From Maribacter sp. MMG018 (GTDB lineage Bacteria > Bacteroidota > Bacteroidia > Flavobacteriales > Flavobacteriaceae), in assembly GCF_018100785.1 (NCBI RefSeq), contig NZ_JAGJEC010000001.1, forward strand, positions 124,001 through 188,000: a DNA stretch of 64,000 bases, given 5' to 3'. Below the pieces are notes generated by a model. It was not told where the DNA came from. It did not search any database and saw nothing but the letters and a program-made list of their open reading frames with translations. Numbering within the stretch: position 1 is the stretch's first letter; every line of letters begins with the position of its first letter. Shown here one piece after another: positions 10,516 to 19,950 of this stretch. The translations under genes and the position numbers were made by a program.

Positions 10516-13008
10516 TTAATCAATTTTTACTGCCCGTAACCGTAACGCATTCGCAATTACAGAAACAGAGCTAAAACTCATGGCCAATGCAGCGATCATT
10601 GGCGACAACAACAACCCGAACAACGGAAACAACGCCCCTGCCGCAACCGGAATACCGACCGTATTGTAAATCAGCGCAAAAAACAAATTCTGTTTGATGT
10701 TCTTCATAACGGCATTACTTAGACGATAGGCCTTTACGACACCGTGCAAATCACCTTTTACCAAAGTGACGGCAGCACTTTCTATAGCCACATCGGTACC
10801 CGTACCCATTGCAATGCCCACATCACTTTTTGCCAATGCTGGAGCATCGTTAATTCCGTCACCGGCAACAGCCACTTTTTTACCCTCTTCTTGTAAACGT
10901 TCCACTACTTTCAACTTGTCTTGCGGAAGCATTTCTGCCTTAAAATCGGACAGGTTCAGTTGCTCGGCCACCGCCTTTGCCGTATCATAATTATCACCTG
11001 TGAGCATCATTACAGATATACCATATTTCTGAAGATCGGCAATAGCATTTTTACTGGTGCCTTTAATCTTGTCCCCTATGGCAACATAGCCTACCACCTT
11101 ATTATCCACCGCCAAATAAGACACTGTTTTTCCTTGTTTTTGATAAAAAACAACTTCAGATTTTAACGCGTCAGGAACCGTAACTTTCATCTGAGACATC
11201 ATGTTCTCGTTACCAAGGGCAACGGACTCATCATTAACCGTTCCCCTAACTCCCATCCCGGTAACAGAATCGAAATCATCCACCTTTAAAAAAGTTACGT
11301 TCTTCCCTTTTCCATATTTCACGGTAGCATCGGCCAACGGATGTTCGCTATGCTGATTTAAAGAGACTATGTATTGCAACACCTTTTCAGAATCAACATC
11401 ACGTACACTACCTACCGTTTCTACAGATGGCCTACCTTCGGTTATGGTTCCTGTTTTATCTACAATTAAGGTATCTATCTTGTCCATACGCTCCAAAGCT
11501 TCGGCGTTCTTTATCAAAACTCCTGATTGCGCCCCTTTACCGACACCCACCATTACGGACATAGGAGTGGCAAGACCTAAAGCACACGGGCAAGCAATGA
11601 TCAACACGGCAATCGCATTCACCAAGGCGTACACATAAGCCGGTTCTGGCCCAAAAACGACCCAAACAACGAACGTAATTATAGCTACAAAAACAACGGT
11701 GGGCACAAAATAACTAGAGATTTTATCTGCCAATTTTTGAATAGGCGCTTGGCTTCGGCTTGCCTTGTTCACCATATCCACAATCTGTGACAACAATGTA
11801 TCGGCCCCCACTTTTTCAGCTTTCATTACAAATGAACGCTTTCCGTTTATGGTTCCCGAACTTACATGGTCTCCAACTACTTTATAAACCGGAACAGGCT
11901 CCCCGGTAATCATAGATTCGTCCACCGTACTTTCACCTTCCTCAATAACCCCATCTACCGGAATTTTATCTCCAGGTTTTACACGAAGTAAATCCCCTTT
12001 CGAAATTTTATCGATCGCGATGGTCTCTTCTCTTCCGTCTATAATCCGTACAGCTTTGTTAGGCGCAAGCTTTAGAAGCTCCTTTACAGCGGTATTTGTT
12101 TTGCTATGGGCACGAGCCTCTAACAACTGCCCAAAAAGCACCAATGTAAGAATCACGGTCGCAGCCTCAAAATACACATGTACCGTACCCTGATCTGTTT
12201 TAAATTGAGAAGGAAAAAAATCGGGAACCAAAATGGCGAATACACTGAACAACCATGCCACCCCTGCCCCAATACCGATCAAGGTGAACATGTTCAAATT
12301 CCATGTTTTTACCGAACGGTAAGCTCTCTCAAAGAACATCCAAGCCGCATAAAACACCACAGGAATGGACAATGCGAACTGCACCCAGTTCCAATATTTT
12401 AAACTTAAAATACTTTGAAGTGGCTTACCCGGTATCATCTCGGACATTGCAATGATGAAAATCGGCAAGGTAAAAGCAACAGCTATCTTAAACTTGCCCA
12501 GTAACCTTCTATAACTTTTCTCCTCTGCGGAAACATCTGCCTGTTTTGACACTAAATCCATCCCACAAATTGGGCAATCACCAGGTTCGTCTCGCACCAC
12601 TTCCGGATGCATGGGACAGGTATATTCTTGGGCTCTACCGACCACCGCACTTACCTCTTCCACTAGATCCATACCGCAAACAGGGCAATCCCCCGGTTTG
12701 GAATAGGTTTTCTCTCCCTCACAATGCATCGGGCAATAAAAAATACCGTTACCATTTTCTACCTTTTTTGGCTTGGCAACCTCATGGTTATGTTCGCCCA
12801 ATTCATGAATAGAATAATGTCCGCCATCCGCTTTCATAGCTTCTTGCAAATCGCCCAAAGACAACCGTTCATCCATCTCTAAAACTGCCTCGGCCTTTTC
12901 TAAATCAACGGACACATCCTCAACCCCTTCGATATTGGACAAAGTCTGTTCCACATGAGACCTACACCCATTACAGGTCATACCAATTATAGTATATGTA
13001 TGTTTCAT
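10516..13008 (-). CDS. copA: Copper-translocating P1B-type ATPase
   Basis: A P1B ATPase of 830 residues that exports Cu+ from the cytoplasm. In order: an N-terminal HMA domain with GMTCNGC (C12, C15); two heavy-metal-binding domains with the CPMH...GDCPxCGMDL pattern (91-116 and 130-153); transmembrane helices; the actuator TGE (368-370); the ion-path CPC (473-475); the phosphorylation motif DKTGT (517-521); and the hinge TGDN and [10 protein letters not shown] motifs. The two tandem CPMH domains are common in Bacteroidota CopA. A His-rich stretch (HELGEHNHE) follows the HMA domain. The gene is 62 nt after the NHL lipoprotein gene. Confidence 0.96.
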   Translation of the reverse strand: MKHTYTIIGMTCNGCRSHVEQTLSNIEGVEDVSVDLEKAEAVLEMDERLSLGDLQEAMKADGGHYSIHELGEHNHEVAKPKKVENGNGIFYCPMHCEGEKTYSKPGDCPVCGMDLVEEVSAVVGRAQEYTCPMHPEVVRDEPGDCPICGMDLVSKQADVSAEEKSYRRLLGKFKIAVAFTLPIFIIAMSEMIPGKPLQSILSLKYWNWVQFALSIPVVFYAAWMFFERAYRSVKTWNLNMFTLIGIGAGVAWLFSVFAILVPDFFPSQFKTDQGTVHVYFEAATVILTLVLFGQLLEARAHSKTNTAVKELLKLAPNKAVRIIDGREETIAIDKISKGDLLRVKPGDKIPVDGVIEEGESTVDESMITGEPVPVYKVVGDHVSSGTINGKRSFVMKAEKVGADTLLSQIVDMVNKASRSQAPIQKLADKISSYFVPTVVFVAIITFVVWVVFGPEPAYVYALVNAIAVLIIACPCALGLATPMSVMVGVGKGAQSGVLIKNAEALERMDKIDTLIVDKTGTITEGRPSVETVGSVRDVDSEKVLQYIVSLNQHSEHPLADATVKYGKGKNVTFLKVDDFDSVTGMGVRGTVNDESVALGNENMMSQMKVTVPDALKSEVVFYQKQGKTVSYLAVDNKVVGYVAIGDKIKGTSKNAIADLQKYGISVMMLTGDNYDTAKAVAEQLNLSDFKAEMLPQDKLKVVERLQEEGKKVAVAGDGINDAPALAKSDVGIAMGTGTDVAIESAAVTLVKGDLHGVVKAYRLSNAVMKNIKQNLFFALIYNTVGIPVAAGALFPLFGLLLSPMIAALAMSFSSVSVIANALRLRAVKID

Positions 13009-13070
13009 ATTATTAATGTTTTAATTATCATAAACATCTGGACACCCAATAGGATATCCATATGAATCAA

Positions 13071-13907
13071 TCATTTCTTCGCCACCATTGGCTGTTTGTT
13101 AAAGAGATTGAGTTTGCCATTTCTGTAATTAATTACATATAGCACCTCATCGATTACCAACATGTCCGTTGGTTTTTCAATCTGATCCTTTAAGGCTTGT
13201 AAAAAATTGCCCTTTATATCAAAAACCAACACACGATTGTTTTCAAAATCAGTAACGAACACCTCATTCTCGGCAACAAAAATACCCGTTGCAGCATTCA
13301 TCTTTTGATCTTGCCCCATCATTGCAAGGAAAGCTCCTTTTTTATCAAATACCTGAACTCGATTGTTATAGGCATCTGCAACCCATATCCTATCCTTTGT
13401 AATTTGAACATCGGTCGGGTAATAAAACTCCCCTTCGGCCTTACCCTCCTTACCGAAGGAAATCCAACTAATGCCATCAAAATAAAGAATACGGTTATTG
13501 TAGAAATCTGCAATTGCCCTTTCATTTTCAAAAACAGAAACTCCCGCAGGAGCATCTAAAGAATCAGAGATCTGCATTACGAACCTTCCCTTTTTATCAA
13601 CAGTTTCTATAACATCTTTTCCATACTCAGGAATAAAAATAGTTTCCTTTATTGCATCGATATGCATTGGCCTGTCTAGAGAATCAATAGTTTCGGTGAT
13701 TCTACCCTCCTTGTCAATTTTCACCAAACGGTTGTGGTCTCCATCAGAAATCCAAATTTCCCCATGTACCTGGGTTAAACCAATAGGATTCACTCCACTT
13801 AACTGAATAGTTTTAGACAACTTCCATTCTTTAGGAACTTCAACTTTTTCTTTACAAGCCGATGCAAAAACCAACACAATGATTACAAGAATACTTTTCC
13901 TCATCAT
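13071..13907 (-). CDS. NHL-repeat (six-bladed beta-propeller) lipoprotein
   Basis: A 278-residue lipoprotein with a signal ending at C18 (FASACKEK). The rest is built of NHL-type blades of about 40 residues, each with a GxxxxxIWVADxxNNRVxVFD-like core (for example WISDGDHNRLVKID, WVADAYNNRVQVFD, FVTDFENNRVLVFD), so a five- or six-bladed propeller. No catalytic residues are evident. Its start codon shares one base with the stop of the upstream two-HMA gene (TAATG), which means translational coupling. Its place between copper genes suggests binding or scaffolding in the copper system, but the propeller itself does not say what it binds. Confidence 0.85.
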   Translation of the reverse strand: MMRKSILVIIVLVFASACKEKVEVPKEWKLSKTIQLSGVNPIGLTQVHGEIWISDGDHNRLVKIDKEGRITETIDSLDRPMHIDAIKETIFIPEYGKDVIETVDKKGRFVMQISDSLDAPAGVSVFENERAIADFYNNRILYFDGISWISFGKEGKAEGEFYYPTDVQITKDRIWVADAYNNRVQVFDKKGAFLAMMGQDQKMNAATGIFVAENEVFVTDFENNRVLVFDIKGNFLQALKDQIEKPTDMLVIDEVLYVINYRNGKLNLFNKQPMVAKK

Positions 13908-14536
13908 TAGTAACTTAAACGTTCGTACTTACAACATGCCAGTAAATTTCCGTAATCATCGGTATGTGCTTGATGATTTTTAGTGTCATGACCCGCGACC
14001 GCAACTTCCTTTTCTATTTTTTCAAGAGAAGTTAATCCCATGTCAAAAGAAACGTTCATGATTTTTGTATTCTTATCCCAAGAAACGGCAGAAACACCTT
14101 TGACCGATTTTGCAGCTTTGGTAATTCTAGCTTCGCACATAGCACAATTACCTGCCACCATTACATTTTTGCTTACCGTACCCTCAGACTTTTTAGCCAT
14201 TTCATTTCCTGAAGATTCTTCAACCTTACCATTGGCGCGTTCTACTTTAGTTGTTATCGGTGTATAACCTGCTTTTTCAACTTGTTTTTCTACATCAGCA
14301 ATCGATAAAGCCTTATCAGAAGGATAACTAAAACTAAAGTCTCCTGTTTCTATGTCTATTTTGACATCCTTTATACCTTTAAATTCCTTGAATTTTTTCT
14401 CAAGACCGTAGGCACAAAACGGACAACCTAGCCCGTCGACCTGTACCATAAACTTATCTTTACCCTCTTGTGCGACCGCACTAAAAACGACCATTAGCGT
14501 TAAAAACGCCGATACTATTATTGATTTTTTCATCAT
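13907..14536 (-). CDS. Exported protein with two HMA domains and CCKY tail
   Basis: A 209-residue periplasmic protein with a signal peptide (about 1-22, cut after VAQ). The first HMA domain (28-95) has GLGCPFC (C38, C41); the second (124-188) has AGNCAMC (C131, C134). The C-terminus ends in a vicinal pair, C201-C202 (LACCKYERL). The second half is plainly paralogous to the whole mature protein at 7870, including the AGHDTK segment and CCKY ending. Three paired-cysteine sites in one small protein fit a copper chaperone or buffer. It is 21 nt after the beta-barrel gene and coupled to the NHL lipoprotein gene. Confidence 0.88.
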   Translation of the reverse strand: MMKKSIIVSAFLTLMVVFSAVAQEGKDKFMVQVDGLGCPFCAYGLEKKFKEFKGIKDVKIDIETGDFSFSYPSDKALSIADVEKQVEKAGYTPITTKVERANGKVEESSGNEMAKKSEGTVSKNVMVAGNCAMCEARITKAAKSVKGVSAVSWDKNTKIMNVSFDMGLTSLEKIEKEVAVAGHDTKNHQAHTDDYGNLLACCKYERLSY

Positions 14537-14557
14537 TATATATTTTAAAAATTTTTA

Positions 14558-15328
14558 TTAAAAAGAATATCTAGAGCCTAAAAACAGGCTGTATTTTAAT
14601 CTACGGTCTGCTTCAATATCGTTCACCAAAGGCACCTGAACCGCAAGATCGAACGTGACATTCTTTCTTGCATACTGTATACCTTGGGCATATAATAATT
14701 GATACCAATCACGCTCGACCAACCAAGAATTCGTATACTCAAAATACAGATTGACCTGTTTATTAGGATACTGAGGTTTTAAGAGCGGAAGACCAAAACC
14801 GATTTTATGGGTAAATACATCTAAGCTACCATCAGGCACCCAATTGTACCCAAACTCATTAGAAATACCATATTTCAACGATTCGTAACCTGCTACAATA
14901 CCATAATACCCTGCATATTTCCCCGTACTTAAATCCATTACGTCCAACTCCTTCCCTGTTGGCAGCGTCTGTAATGTTTTAGCAACCATTCTAAAGGTTT
15001 TCCCCGTACCATCTTTTCTAAAGAACTGATACTTACCCATCAATTTAATATCCGCTAAACTGCTACCGCTAGGTCCGCCTTCGATCTCATAATTTATATA
15101 GGGTAAATGAATTGCCACCAAAGAATTCGAAGTGGGCAAATAATGAAGCATAACTGGAACGTAAGTAAAATTCCCTCTTTCCGTATGCCTTATCTCCGTT
15201 AAGGTTTTTACAGTAAAACTACCCCCACCCAGCATAATAGGTTTATCGGCGGTAATCGGAGGACCTTGGGCCCCGGAAAATTGTATCCCGAATAGGACAA
15301 AGGCTAAAAGCCAAGTAATATTTTTCAT
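14558..15328 (-). CDS. Outer-membrane beta-barrel protein of the copper operon
   Basis: A 256-residue exported protein with a signal peptide (1-20, cut after SGA). The mature part consists of alternating short amphipathic strands (NFTYVPVMLHYLP, ADIKLMGKYQFF, QVNLYFEYTNSW, NVTFDLAVQVPLV) and ends with a terminal aromatic (RYSF), as expected of an outer-membrane barrel of perhaps 10-12 strands. The layout resembles the MetA/phenol-degradation transporter-like barrels, a broad class with poorly known substrates. It is the second gene of the copper operon, 60 nt after the HYC_CC_PP-like gene. Substrate unknown. Confidence 0.78.
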   Translation of the reverse strand: MKNITWLLAFVLFGIQFSGAQGPPITADKPIMLGGGSFTVKTLTEIRHTERGNFTYVPVMLHYLPTSNSLVAIHLPYINYEIEGGPSGSSLADIKLMGKYQFFRKDGTGKTFRMVAKTLQTLPTGKELDVMDLSTGKYAGYYGIVAGYESLKYGISNEFGYNWVPDGSLDVFTHKIGFGLPLLKPQYPNKQVNLYFEYTNSWLVERDWYQLLYAQGIQYARKNVTFDLAVQVPLVNDIEADRRLKYSLFLGSRYSF

Positions 15329-15388
15329 TGAAAATTAAATTTGATTAAAACTGTGTAAACGAAAAAGCGACGTAAAACACGTTTTAAA

Positions 15389-15802
15389 TCAAATCAAGAA
15401 AACTTGGTGAAGTATATTTAAATCCTCAGCTACATTAGGTGGAGGATAGAAATCAAAAGCAATACCCCTATCTACAGACTCTTGAAACAAGCCTAAATAG
15501 GAAGTGGCATAGGAAATTATAAATACTTGTTGAGAGAAATCGAAATGAAAAATATCAAGATTTAAAGTATCTTGACCTTGCATAGTGAAAGCTTCATTAT
15601 CGCAGCAATGCTCTTCCCCTATAGATGTATCGTCCAGCAAAGCCAAACCAGCTTCCATACCACAATCATCCGCTTGGTCAAATAAAGCTATATCCATAAC
15701 CCGCCCCATGCACATATGTTTTTCTACCGTCCAAGAAATGGTGGACAACAACAACAGCAACGCCATTGAAACAGAAAACAATTTATGAAGCAAATTTTTC
15801 AT
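15389..15802 (-). CDS. HYC_CC_PP-family-like small exported protein
   Basis: A 137-residue protein at the head of the copper operon. A hydrophobic N-terminus (8-24) is a signal peptide or anchor. The three landmarks of the HYC_CC_PP family can be seen: a H-x-C near the N-terminus (H29-M30-C31, where most members read HYC), the vicinal pair C66-C67 in EEHCCDNE, and a proline run P120-P122 near the C-terminus (FYPPPN). A further C47 lies between. The spacing of Cys, His and Met residues (HMCMGRVM) suggests metal binding. Members of this family often sit next to copper or metal genes in Bacteroidota. Function is not established. Confidence 0.72.
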   Translation of the reverse strand: MKNLLHKLFSVSMALLLLLSTISWTVEKHMCMGRVMDIALFDQADDCGMEAGLALLDDTSIGEEHCCDNEAFTMQGQDTLNLDIFHFDFSQQVFIISYATSYLGLFQESVDRGIAFDFYPPPNVAEDLNILHQVFLI

Positions 15803-15807
15803 CTCTG

Positions 15808-15815
15808 CAAAGTTA
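15808..15815 (-). promoter_or_regulatory. TAnnTTTG box directly before the copper operon
   Basis: On the minus strand TAACTTTG ends only 5 nt before the ATG of the first copper gene. No TTG lies at the usual 17-23 nt upstream. If used, transcription would begin at or next to the start codon, implying a leaderless mRNA. It could be a chance match in AT-rich DNA. Confidence 0.35.
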
Positions 15816-15932
15816 CAAAATATAAAAATTGAATTTTTTAAAGACCAATACTTCTTAACGAATATTTATGCGTCACTTATTGTAGATATTGGTTTTAAGC
15901 ACCATTTTTGTATCAAATATAAATCTATCGCC

Positions 15933-16382
15933 ATGTTTAATGCTTTACGCCCTCGTGTAAGTTCTATTATAGAAACCAATAACTCCCCAGAAACTATAAT
16001 GCAGAAAATCTGCGACCTATTAAAATCCGAAGTCCCACATTACGATTGGGTAGGTTTCTACTTTAAAAACGGGGATAAGCAAGAATTGAACCTAGGGCCA
16101 TATGCAGGCGCACCTACAGACCACACCACTATTCCATTCGGTAAAGGAATTTGCGGACAAGTGGCGGAAAGTAACGAAAACTTCGTTGTGCCCGATGTTA
16201 AGGCACAAGACAACTACATTGCCTGCAGTATTACGGTAAAAGCAGAAATTGTAGTGCCTTTATTCGTAAATGGCGAAAACATAGGCCAAATAGACATTGA
16301 TTCCAACACTCCCGACCCTTTCACCCAAGAAGATGAGCGCTTTTTGGAATTCGTAAACGAAGAGGTTGCCAAAATTCTTTAA
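15933..16382 (+). CDS. GAF-domain free methionine-R-sulfoxide reductase-like protein
   Basis: A stand-alone GAF domain of 149 residues, the size of the fRMsr (MsrC/YebR) enzymes that reduce free methionine-R-sulfoxide with thioredoxin. Two of the enzyme's key cysteines are in place: C74 in GKGICGQVA and C98 in NYIACSITVKAEIVVPL, matching the GVCG and IACD motifs of E. coli YebR. The third, partly dispensable cysteine of YebR is absent. The end (VNGENIGQIDIDSNTPDPFTQED) also matches the family. It stands alone before purH. A non-catalytic GAF sensor is the alternative, but the conserved cysteines speak for the enzyme. Confidence 0.82.
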   Translation: MFNALRPRVSSIIETNNSPETIMQKICDLLKSEVPHYDWVGFYFKNGDKQELNLGPYAGAPTDHTTIPFGKGICGQVAESNENFVVPDVKAQDNYIACSITVKAEIVVPLFVNGENIGQIDIDSNTPDPFTQEDERFLEFVNEEVAKIL

Positions 16383-16434
16383 AACTTTGTTGTTTTTGTT
16401 AATAAACTCAGTGCTTTACTACTTTTAAAAAAAT

Positions 16435-16442
16435 TACTTTTG
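16435..16442 (+). promoter_or_regulatory. Possible promoter -7 box of purH
   Basis: TACTTTTG (16435-16442) matches TAnnTTTG and sits 33 nt before the purH ATG, a sensible distance. No clear TTG is found 17-23 nt upstream, so the call is weak. Confidence 0.35.
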
Positions 16443-16475
16443 TTGGCTTAATAGTAAACTTTAAGCACCTTTAAA

Positions 16476-18008
16476 ATGAGCAGCTCAAAAAAAGCCACTT
16501 CGGCTCTTATTTCCGTATTCCATAAAGATGGCCTAGAACCCATTGTAAAGAAGTTTCAAGAACTTGGCATCACCATATATTCTACGGGTGGTACAGAAAA
16601 ATTCATTAAAGATCTGGGGATAGATGTGGTACCGGTTGAAGAGGTGACCAGTTACCCTTCTATATTAGGCGGAAGAGTTAAAACATTACACCCAAAGGTG
16701 TTTGGAGGTATTTTGAACAGACAGGACAACGAAAGCGATATGGCACAGTTGGCCGAGTTTGAAATTCCACAAATAGACATAGTCATTGTAGACCTTTATC
16801 CTTTCGAAAAAACAGTTGCAAGCGGAGCTTCTGAACAAGATATCATAGAAAAAATCGATATAGGAGGAATCTCTTTGATCCGTGCCGCGGCCAAAAACTT
16901 CAAAGACGTACTATGTGTCTCCTCTATGGAAGATTACGCCGAAGTTTTAGAGATCATCTCTAACGGAAACGGTGCCACCACCTTAGAAGAACGCAAGCGT
17001 TTTGCAGCAAAGTCTTTTAATGTTTCTTCTCACTACGACACGGCTATTTTCAATTATTTTAACCAAGACCATGATTTGGCCGCACTAAAAATAAGTGAGA
17101 CCAACGGCAAGGTATTACGATATGGGGAAAACCCCCACCAAAAAGGATTTTTCTTTGGAGATTTTGACGCCATGTTCTCAAAATTACACGGCAAAGAACT
17201 CTCTTATAACAATTTGTTGGATGTTGATGCTGCCGTGAACCTGATGGGAGAATTTAAAAATGACGCCCCTACTTTCGCCATACTAAAACACAACAACGCT
17301 TGTGGATTGGCACAACGCGATACGCTACACCAAGCTTATGTAGATGCTCTTGCCGGTGACCCGGTATCCGCTTTTGGTGGAGTACTCATCAGCAACAAAG
17401 AAATTGACAAAGCCACGGCCGAGGAAATCCATAAATTATTTTGCGAGGTAGTGATCGCCCCTAGCTATTCAGAAGAGGCACTTGAGATATTAAAAGGCAA
17501 AAAGAACAGGATCATCTTAACACAGAACGATATCGAACTGCCACACAACCAAGTTCGTACTTGCCTGAACGGTATATTGCTACAAGAAAAAGACGCAAAA
17601 ACAGATGTTCGCGAAGATTTAAAAACTGCGACCAAGCTTACACCATCAGAACAAGAAATAGAAGATTTGTTATTTGCATCTAAACTTTGCAAGCACACAA
17701 AATCAAATACGATCGTATTGACAAAGAACAAGCAACTTTGCGCAAGTGGTACCGGACAAACCTCTAGGGTAGATGCCCTAAACCAAGCAATTCACAAGGC
17801 ACAATCCTTTAATTTTGACCTAAAAGGCGCCGTAATGGCCAGTGATGCGTTTTTCCCTTTTCCAGATTGTGTAGAAATAGCGCATAAAGCAGGCATTACT
17901 AGCATTATACAACCAGGTGGATCCATAAAAGACCAATTGAGTATAGATTATTGCAACGAAAACGAAATTTCTATGGTGATGACGGGCACACGTCATTTTA
18001 AGCATTAA
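16476..18008 (+). CDS. purH: Bifunctional AICAR formyltransferase / IMP cyclohydrolase
   Basis: PurH performs the last two steps of de novo purine synthesis, AICAR to FAICAR to IMP. The protein has 510 residues, normal for the family. The N-terminal cyclohydrolase half (about 1-195) shows ALISVFHKDGLEPI, YSTGGTEKFI, SYPSILGGRVKTLHPKV and DIGGISLIRAAAKN. The formyltransferase half shows LRYGENPHQKG, KHNNACGLA, DPVSAFGGV and the C-terminal SDAFFPFPDCVE and QPGGSIKD motifs. It precedes mreB by 55 nt on the same strand, an order I recall in many Flavobacteriia. Confidence 0.98.
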   Translation: MSSSKKATSALISVFHKDGLEPIVKKFQELGITIYSTGGTEKFIKDLGIDVVPVEEVTSYPSILGGRVKTLHPKVFGGILNRQDNESDMAQLAEFEIPQIDIVIVDLYPFEKTVASGASEQDIIEKIDIGGISLIRAAAKNFKDVLCVSSMEDYAEVLEIISNGNGATTLEERKRFAAKSFNVSSHYDTAIFNYFNQDHDLAALKISETNGKVLRYGENPHQKGFFFGDFDAMFSKLHGKELSYNNLLDVDAAVNLMGEFKNDAPTFAILKHNNACGLAQRDTLHQAYVDALAGDPVSAFGGVLISNKEIDKATAEEIHKLFCEVVIAPSYSEEALEILKGKKNRIILTQNDIELPHNQVRTCLNGILLQEKDAKTDVREDLKTATKLTPSEQEIEDLLFASKLCKHTKSNTIVLTKNKQLCASGTGQTSRVDALNQAIHKAQSFNFDLKGAVMASDAFFPFPDCVEIAHKAGITSIIQPGGSIKDQLSIDYCNENEISMVMTGTRHFKH

Positions 18009-18063
18009 TTTTACTACTTTTGTCGATGAAATACACCCCCTAATCCATAACCAAAATTATTAT

Positions 18064-19092
18064 ATGGGATTTTTTGATTTCTTAACCGAGGAGATAGCCA
18101 TTGATTTAGGTACCGCAAACACGTTAATCATCCATATGGACAAAGTGGTCGTCGATAGCCCTTCCATTGTTGCCAGAGATAGAATTAGCGGAAAAATTAT
18201 TGCAGTTGGTAAAGAGGCCAACATGATGCAAGGAAAGACCCACGAGAACATAAAAACGATTAGACCGTTAAAGGATGGTGTAATTGCTGATTTTGACGCA
18301 TCTGAAAAGATGTTGATGATGTTCATCAAAAACATTCCTGCACTGAAGAAAAAATGGTTCCCACCAGCCTTGCGCTTGGTAATATGTATACCTAGCGGCA
18401 TTACCGAAGTGGAAATGCGTGCGGTTAAAGAATCTGCAGAACGTGTAAACGGCAAAGAAGTATACTTGATCCACGAGCCTATGGCCGCGGCCATAGGTAT
18501 TGGTTTGGATATTATGCAGCCAAAGGGCAACATGATCGTGGATATAGGCGGTGGTACTACCGAAATAGCAGTAATCGCCTTAGGCGGTATCGTTTGTGAC
18601 AAATCCGTAAAAATTGCGGGAGACGTATTTACGAACGACATTATCTACTACATGCGTACCCAACACAACCTGTATGTAGGGGAAAGTACAGCAGAAGCGA
18701 TTAAGATAGAAATAGGGTCTGCTACCGAAGATTTACAATCTCCACCGGACGAGAAATCCGTTCAAGGGCGAGATCTTCTGACAGGAAAGCCAAAACAGGT
18801 ACAGATTTCATATAGAGAAATCGCCAAGGCTTTGGACAAATCCATTCTTCGCGTAGAGGATGCGGTAATGGAAACCCTATCGCAAACCCCTCCAGAATTG
18901 GCAGCGGACATTTACAATACCGGAATCTATCTGGCAGGCGGAGGCTCTATGCTTCGTGGACTGGACAGAAGACTTTCGCAAAAAACGGATTTACCCGTTT
19001 ATATTGCCGAAGACCCACTTAGAGCGGTTGTTCGTGGTACTGGAATAGCGTTAAAAAACTTGGAAAGGTATAAGAGTATCTTGATTAAGTAA
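18064..19092 (+). CDS. mreB: Rod-shape-determining actin homologue MreB
   Basis: A bacterial actin that polymerises under the membrane and guides elongasome movement. The 342-residue protein has the phosphate-1 loop DLGTANT (14-20), the phosphate-2 loop DIGGGTTEIAV (about 160-170) and the adenosine motif GIYLAGGGSMLRGL near the C-terminus, all as in MreB. The N-terminal GFFDFLTEEIAI contains an amphipathic membrane-binding stretch. It is the first gene of mreBCD-mrdA-rodA, and a TACTTTTG box at 18015-18022 may be its promoter. Confidence 0.98.
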   Translation: MGFFDFLTEEIAIDLGTANTLIIHMDKVVVDSPSIVARDRISGKIIAVGKEANMMQGKTHENIKTIRPLKDGVIADFDASEKMLMMFIKNIPALKKKWFPPALRLVICIPSGITEVEMRAVKESAERVNGKEVYLIHEPMAAAIGIGLDIMQPKGNMIVDIGGGTTEIAVIALGGIVCDKSVKIAGDVFTNDIIYYMRTQHNLYVGESTAEAIKIEIGSATEDLQSPPDEKSVQGRDLLTGKPKQVQISYREIAKALDKSILRVEDAVMETLSQTPPELAADIYNTGIYLAGGGSMLRGLDRRLSQKTDLPVYIAEDPLRAVVRGTGIALKNLERYKSILIK

Positions 19093-19119
19093 TTGCCTAA
19101 AATGAAAATTTAAAAGTGA

Positions 19120-19950
19120 ATGCAACAGATTATTAATTTCCTAATTAGGTACAAAATCTTTTTGCTCTATCTCTTTTTGCTTTTCATTTCATTAATATTC
19201 ACTTTTCAATCGCACTCTTACCACCAGTCAAAATTCTTGAACTCCGCCAACTATTTCACCGGTAATATTTATGAATTTTTTGACAATACCACTTCCTATT
19301 TTGGGCTTAGGGAAGAAAACGAAAGTTTATTAGAGGAGAATGAACGGTTAAGACACCAATTATATAACAGAAAAACGAATTTAACGAACACCCCCGCCCC
19401 TATAGATTCTTTGGAAAAAAACTACACTTTGGTCAGGGGAAGGGTTATAAAGAACAGCTTTTCGGATCTACGCAACTATATCACCATTAACAAAGGCCGT
19501 AAAGATAGTATTGAACAGGACATGGGAGTCATAACGGCCAAAGGTATTCTTGGTATCATAGAAAACACCTCCGAAGGTTTTGCCACTGTCCAAAGTATCC
19601 TCAATGAAAAATCCAACATCAACGCCAAAATAAAAAACTCGAACCATTTTGGCTCTTTGGTCTGGGACACAAAAAATTACAATACGGTACAACTTGTAGA
19701 CATCCCCAGACTAGTGCCTCTTACCATTGGCGACACCATAGTTACAGGGGCCATGAGTAGTATCTTTCCAGAAAACATTCCTATCGGAACCATTAAAAAG
19801 TTCGATCTGGACAAATCAAAAAGCTTTTATTATATAGATGTCTCCCTTTTTAACGATATGACGAACCTTAACAATGTCTATATCATAAAAAACCTTAAGC
19901 GTCAAGAAATTTTAGAACTACAAGAAGAAACCCTGTCCAATGATCAATAG
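19120..19950 (+). CDS. mreC: Rod-shape-determining protein MreC
   Basis: A bitopic periplasmic protein that activates PBP2-RodA. The 276-residue sequence has one N-terminal membrane span (about 12-30), a helical coiled-coil stretch (about 60-88, REENESLLEENERLRHQL) and a C-terminal double beta-barrel (about 105-255; NYITINKGRKDSIEQDMGVITAKGILGII is the family signature). It overlaps mreD by 11 nt. Confidence 0.95.
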   Translation: MQQIINFLIRYKIFLLYLFLLFISLIFTFQSHSYHQSKFLNSANYFTGNIYEFFDNTTSYFGLREENESLLEENERLRHQLYNRKTNLTNTPAPIDSLEKNYTLVRGRVIKNSFSDLRNYITINKGRKDSIEQDMGVITAKGILGIIENTSEGFATVQSILNEKSNINAKIKNSNHFGSLVWDTKNYNTVQLVDIPRLVPLTIGDTIVTGAMSSIFPENIPIGTIKKFDLDKSKSFYYIDVSLFNDMTNLNNVYIIKNLKRQEILELQEETLSNDQ

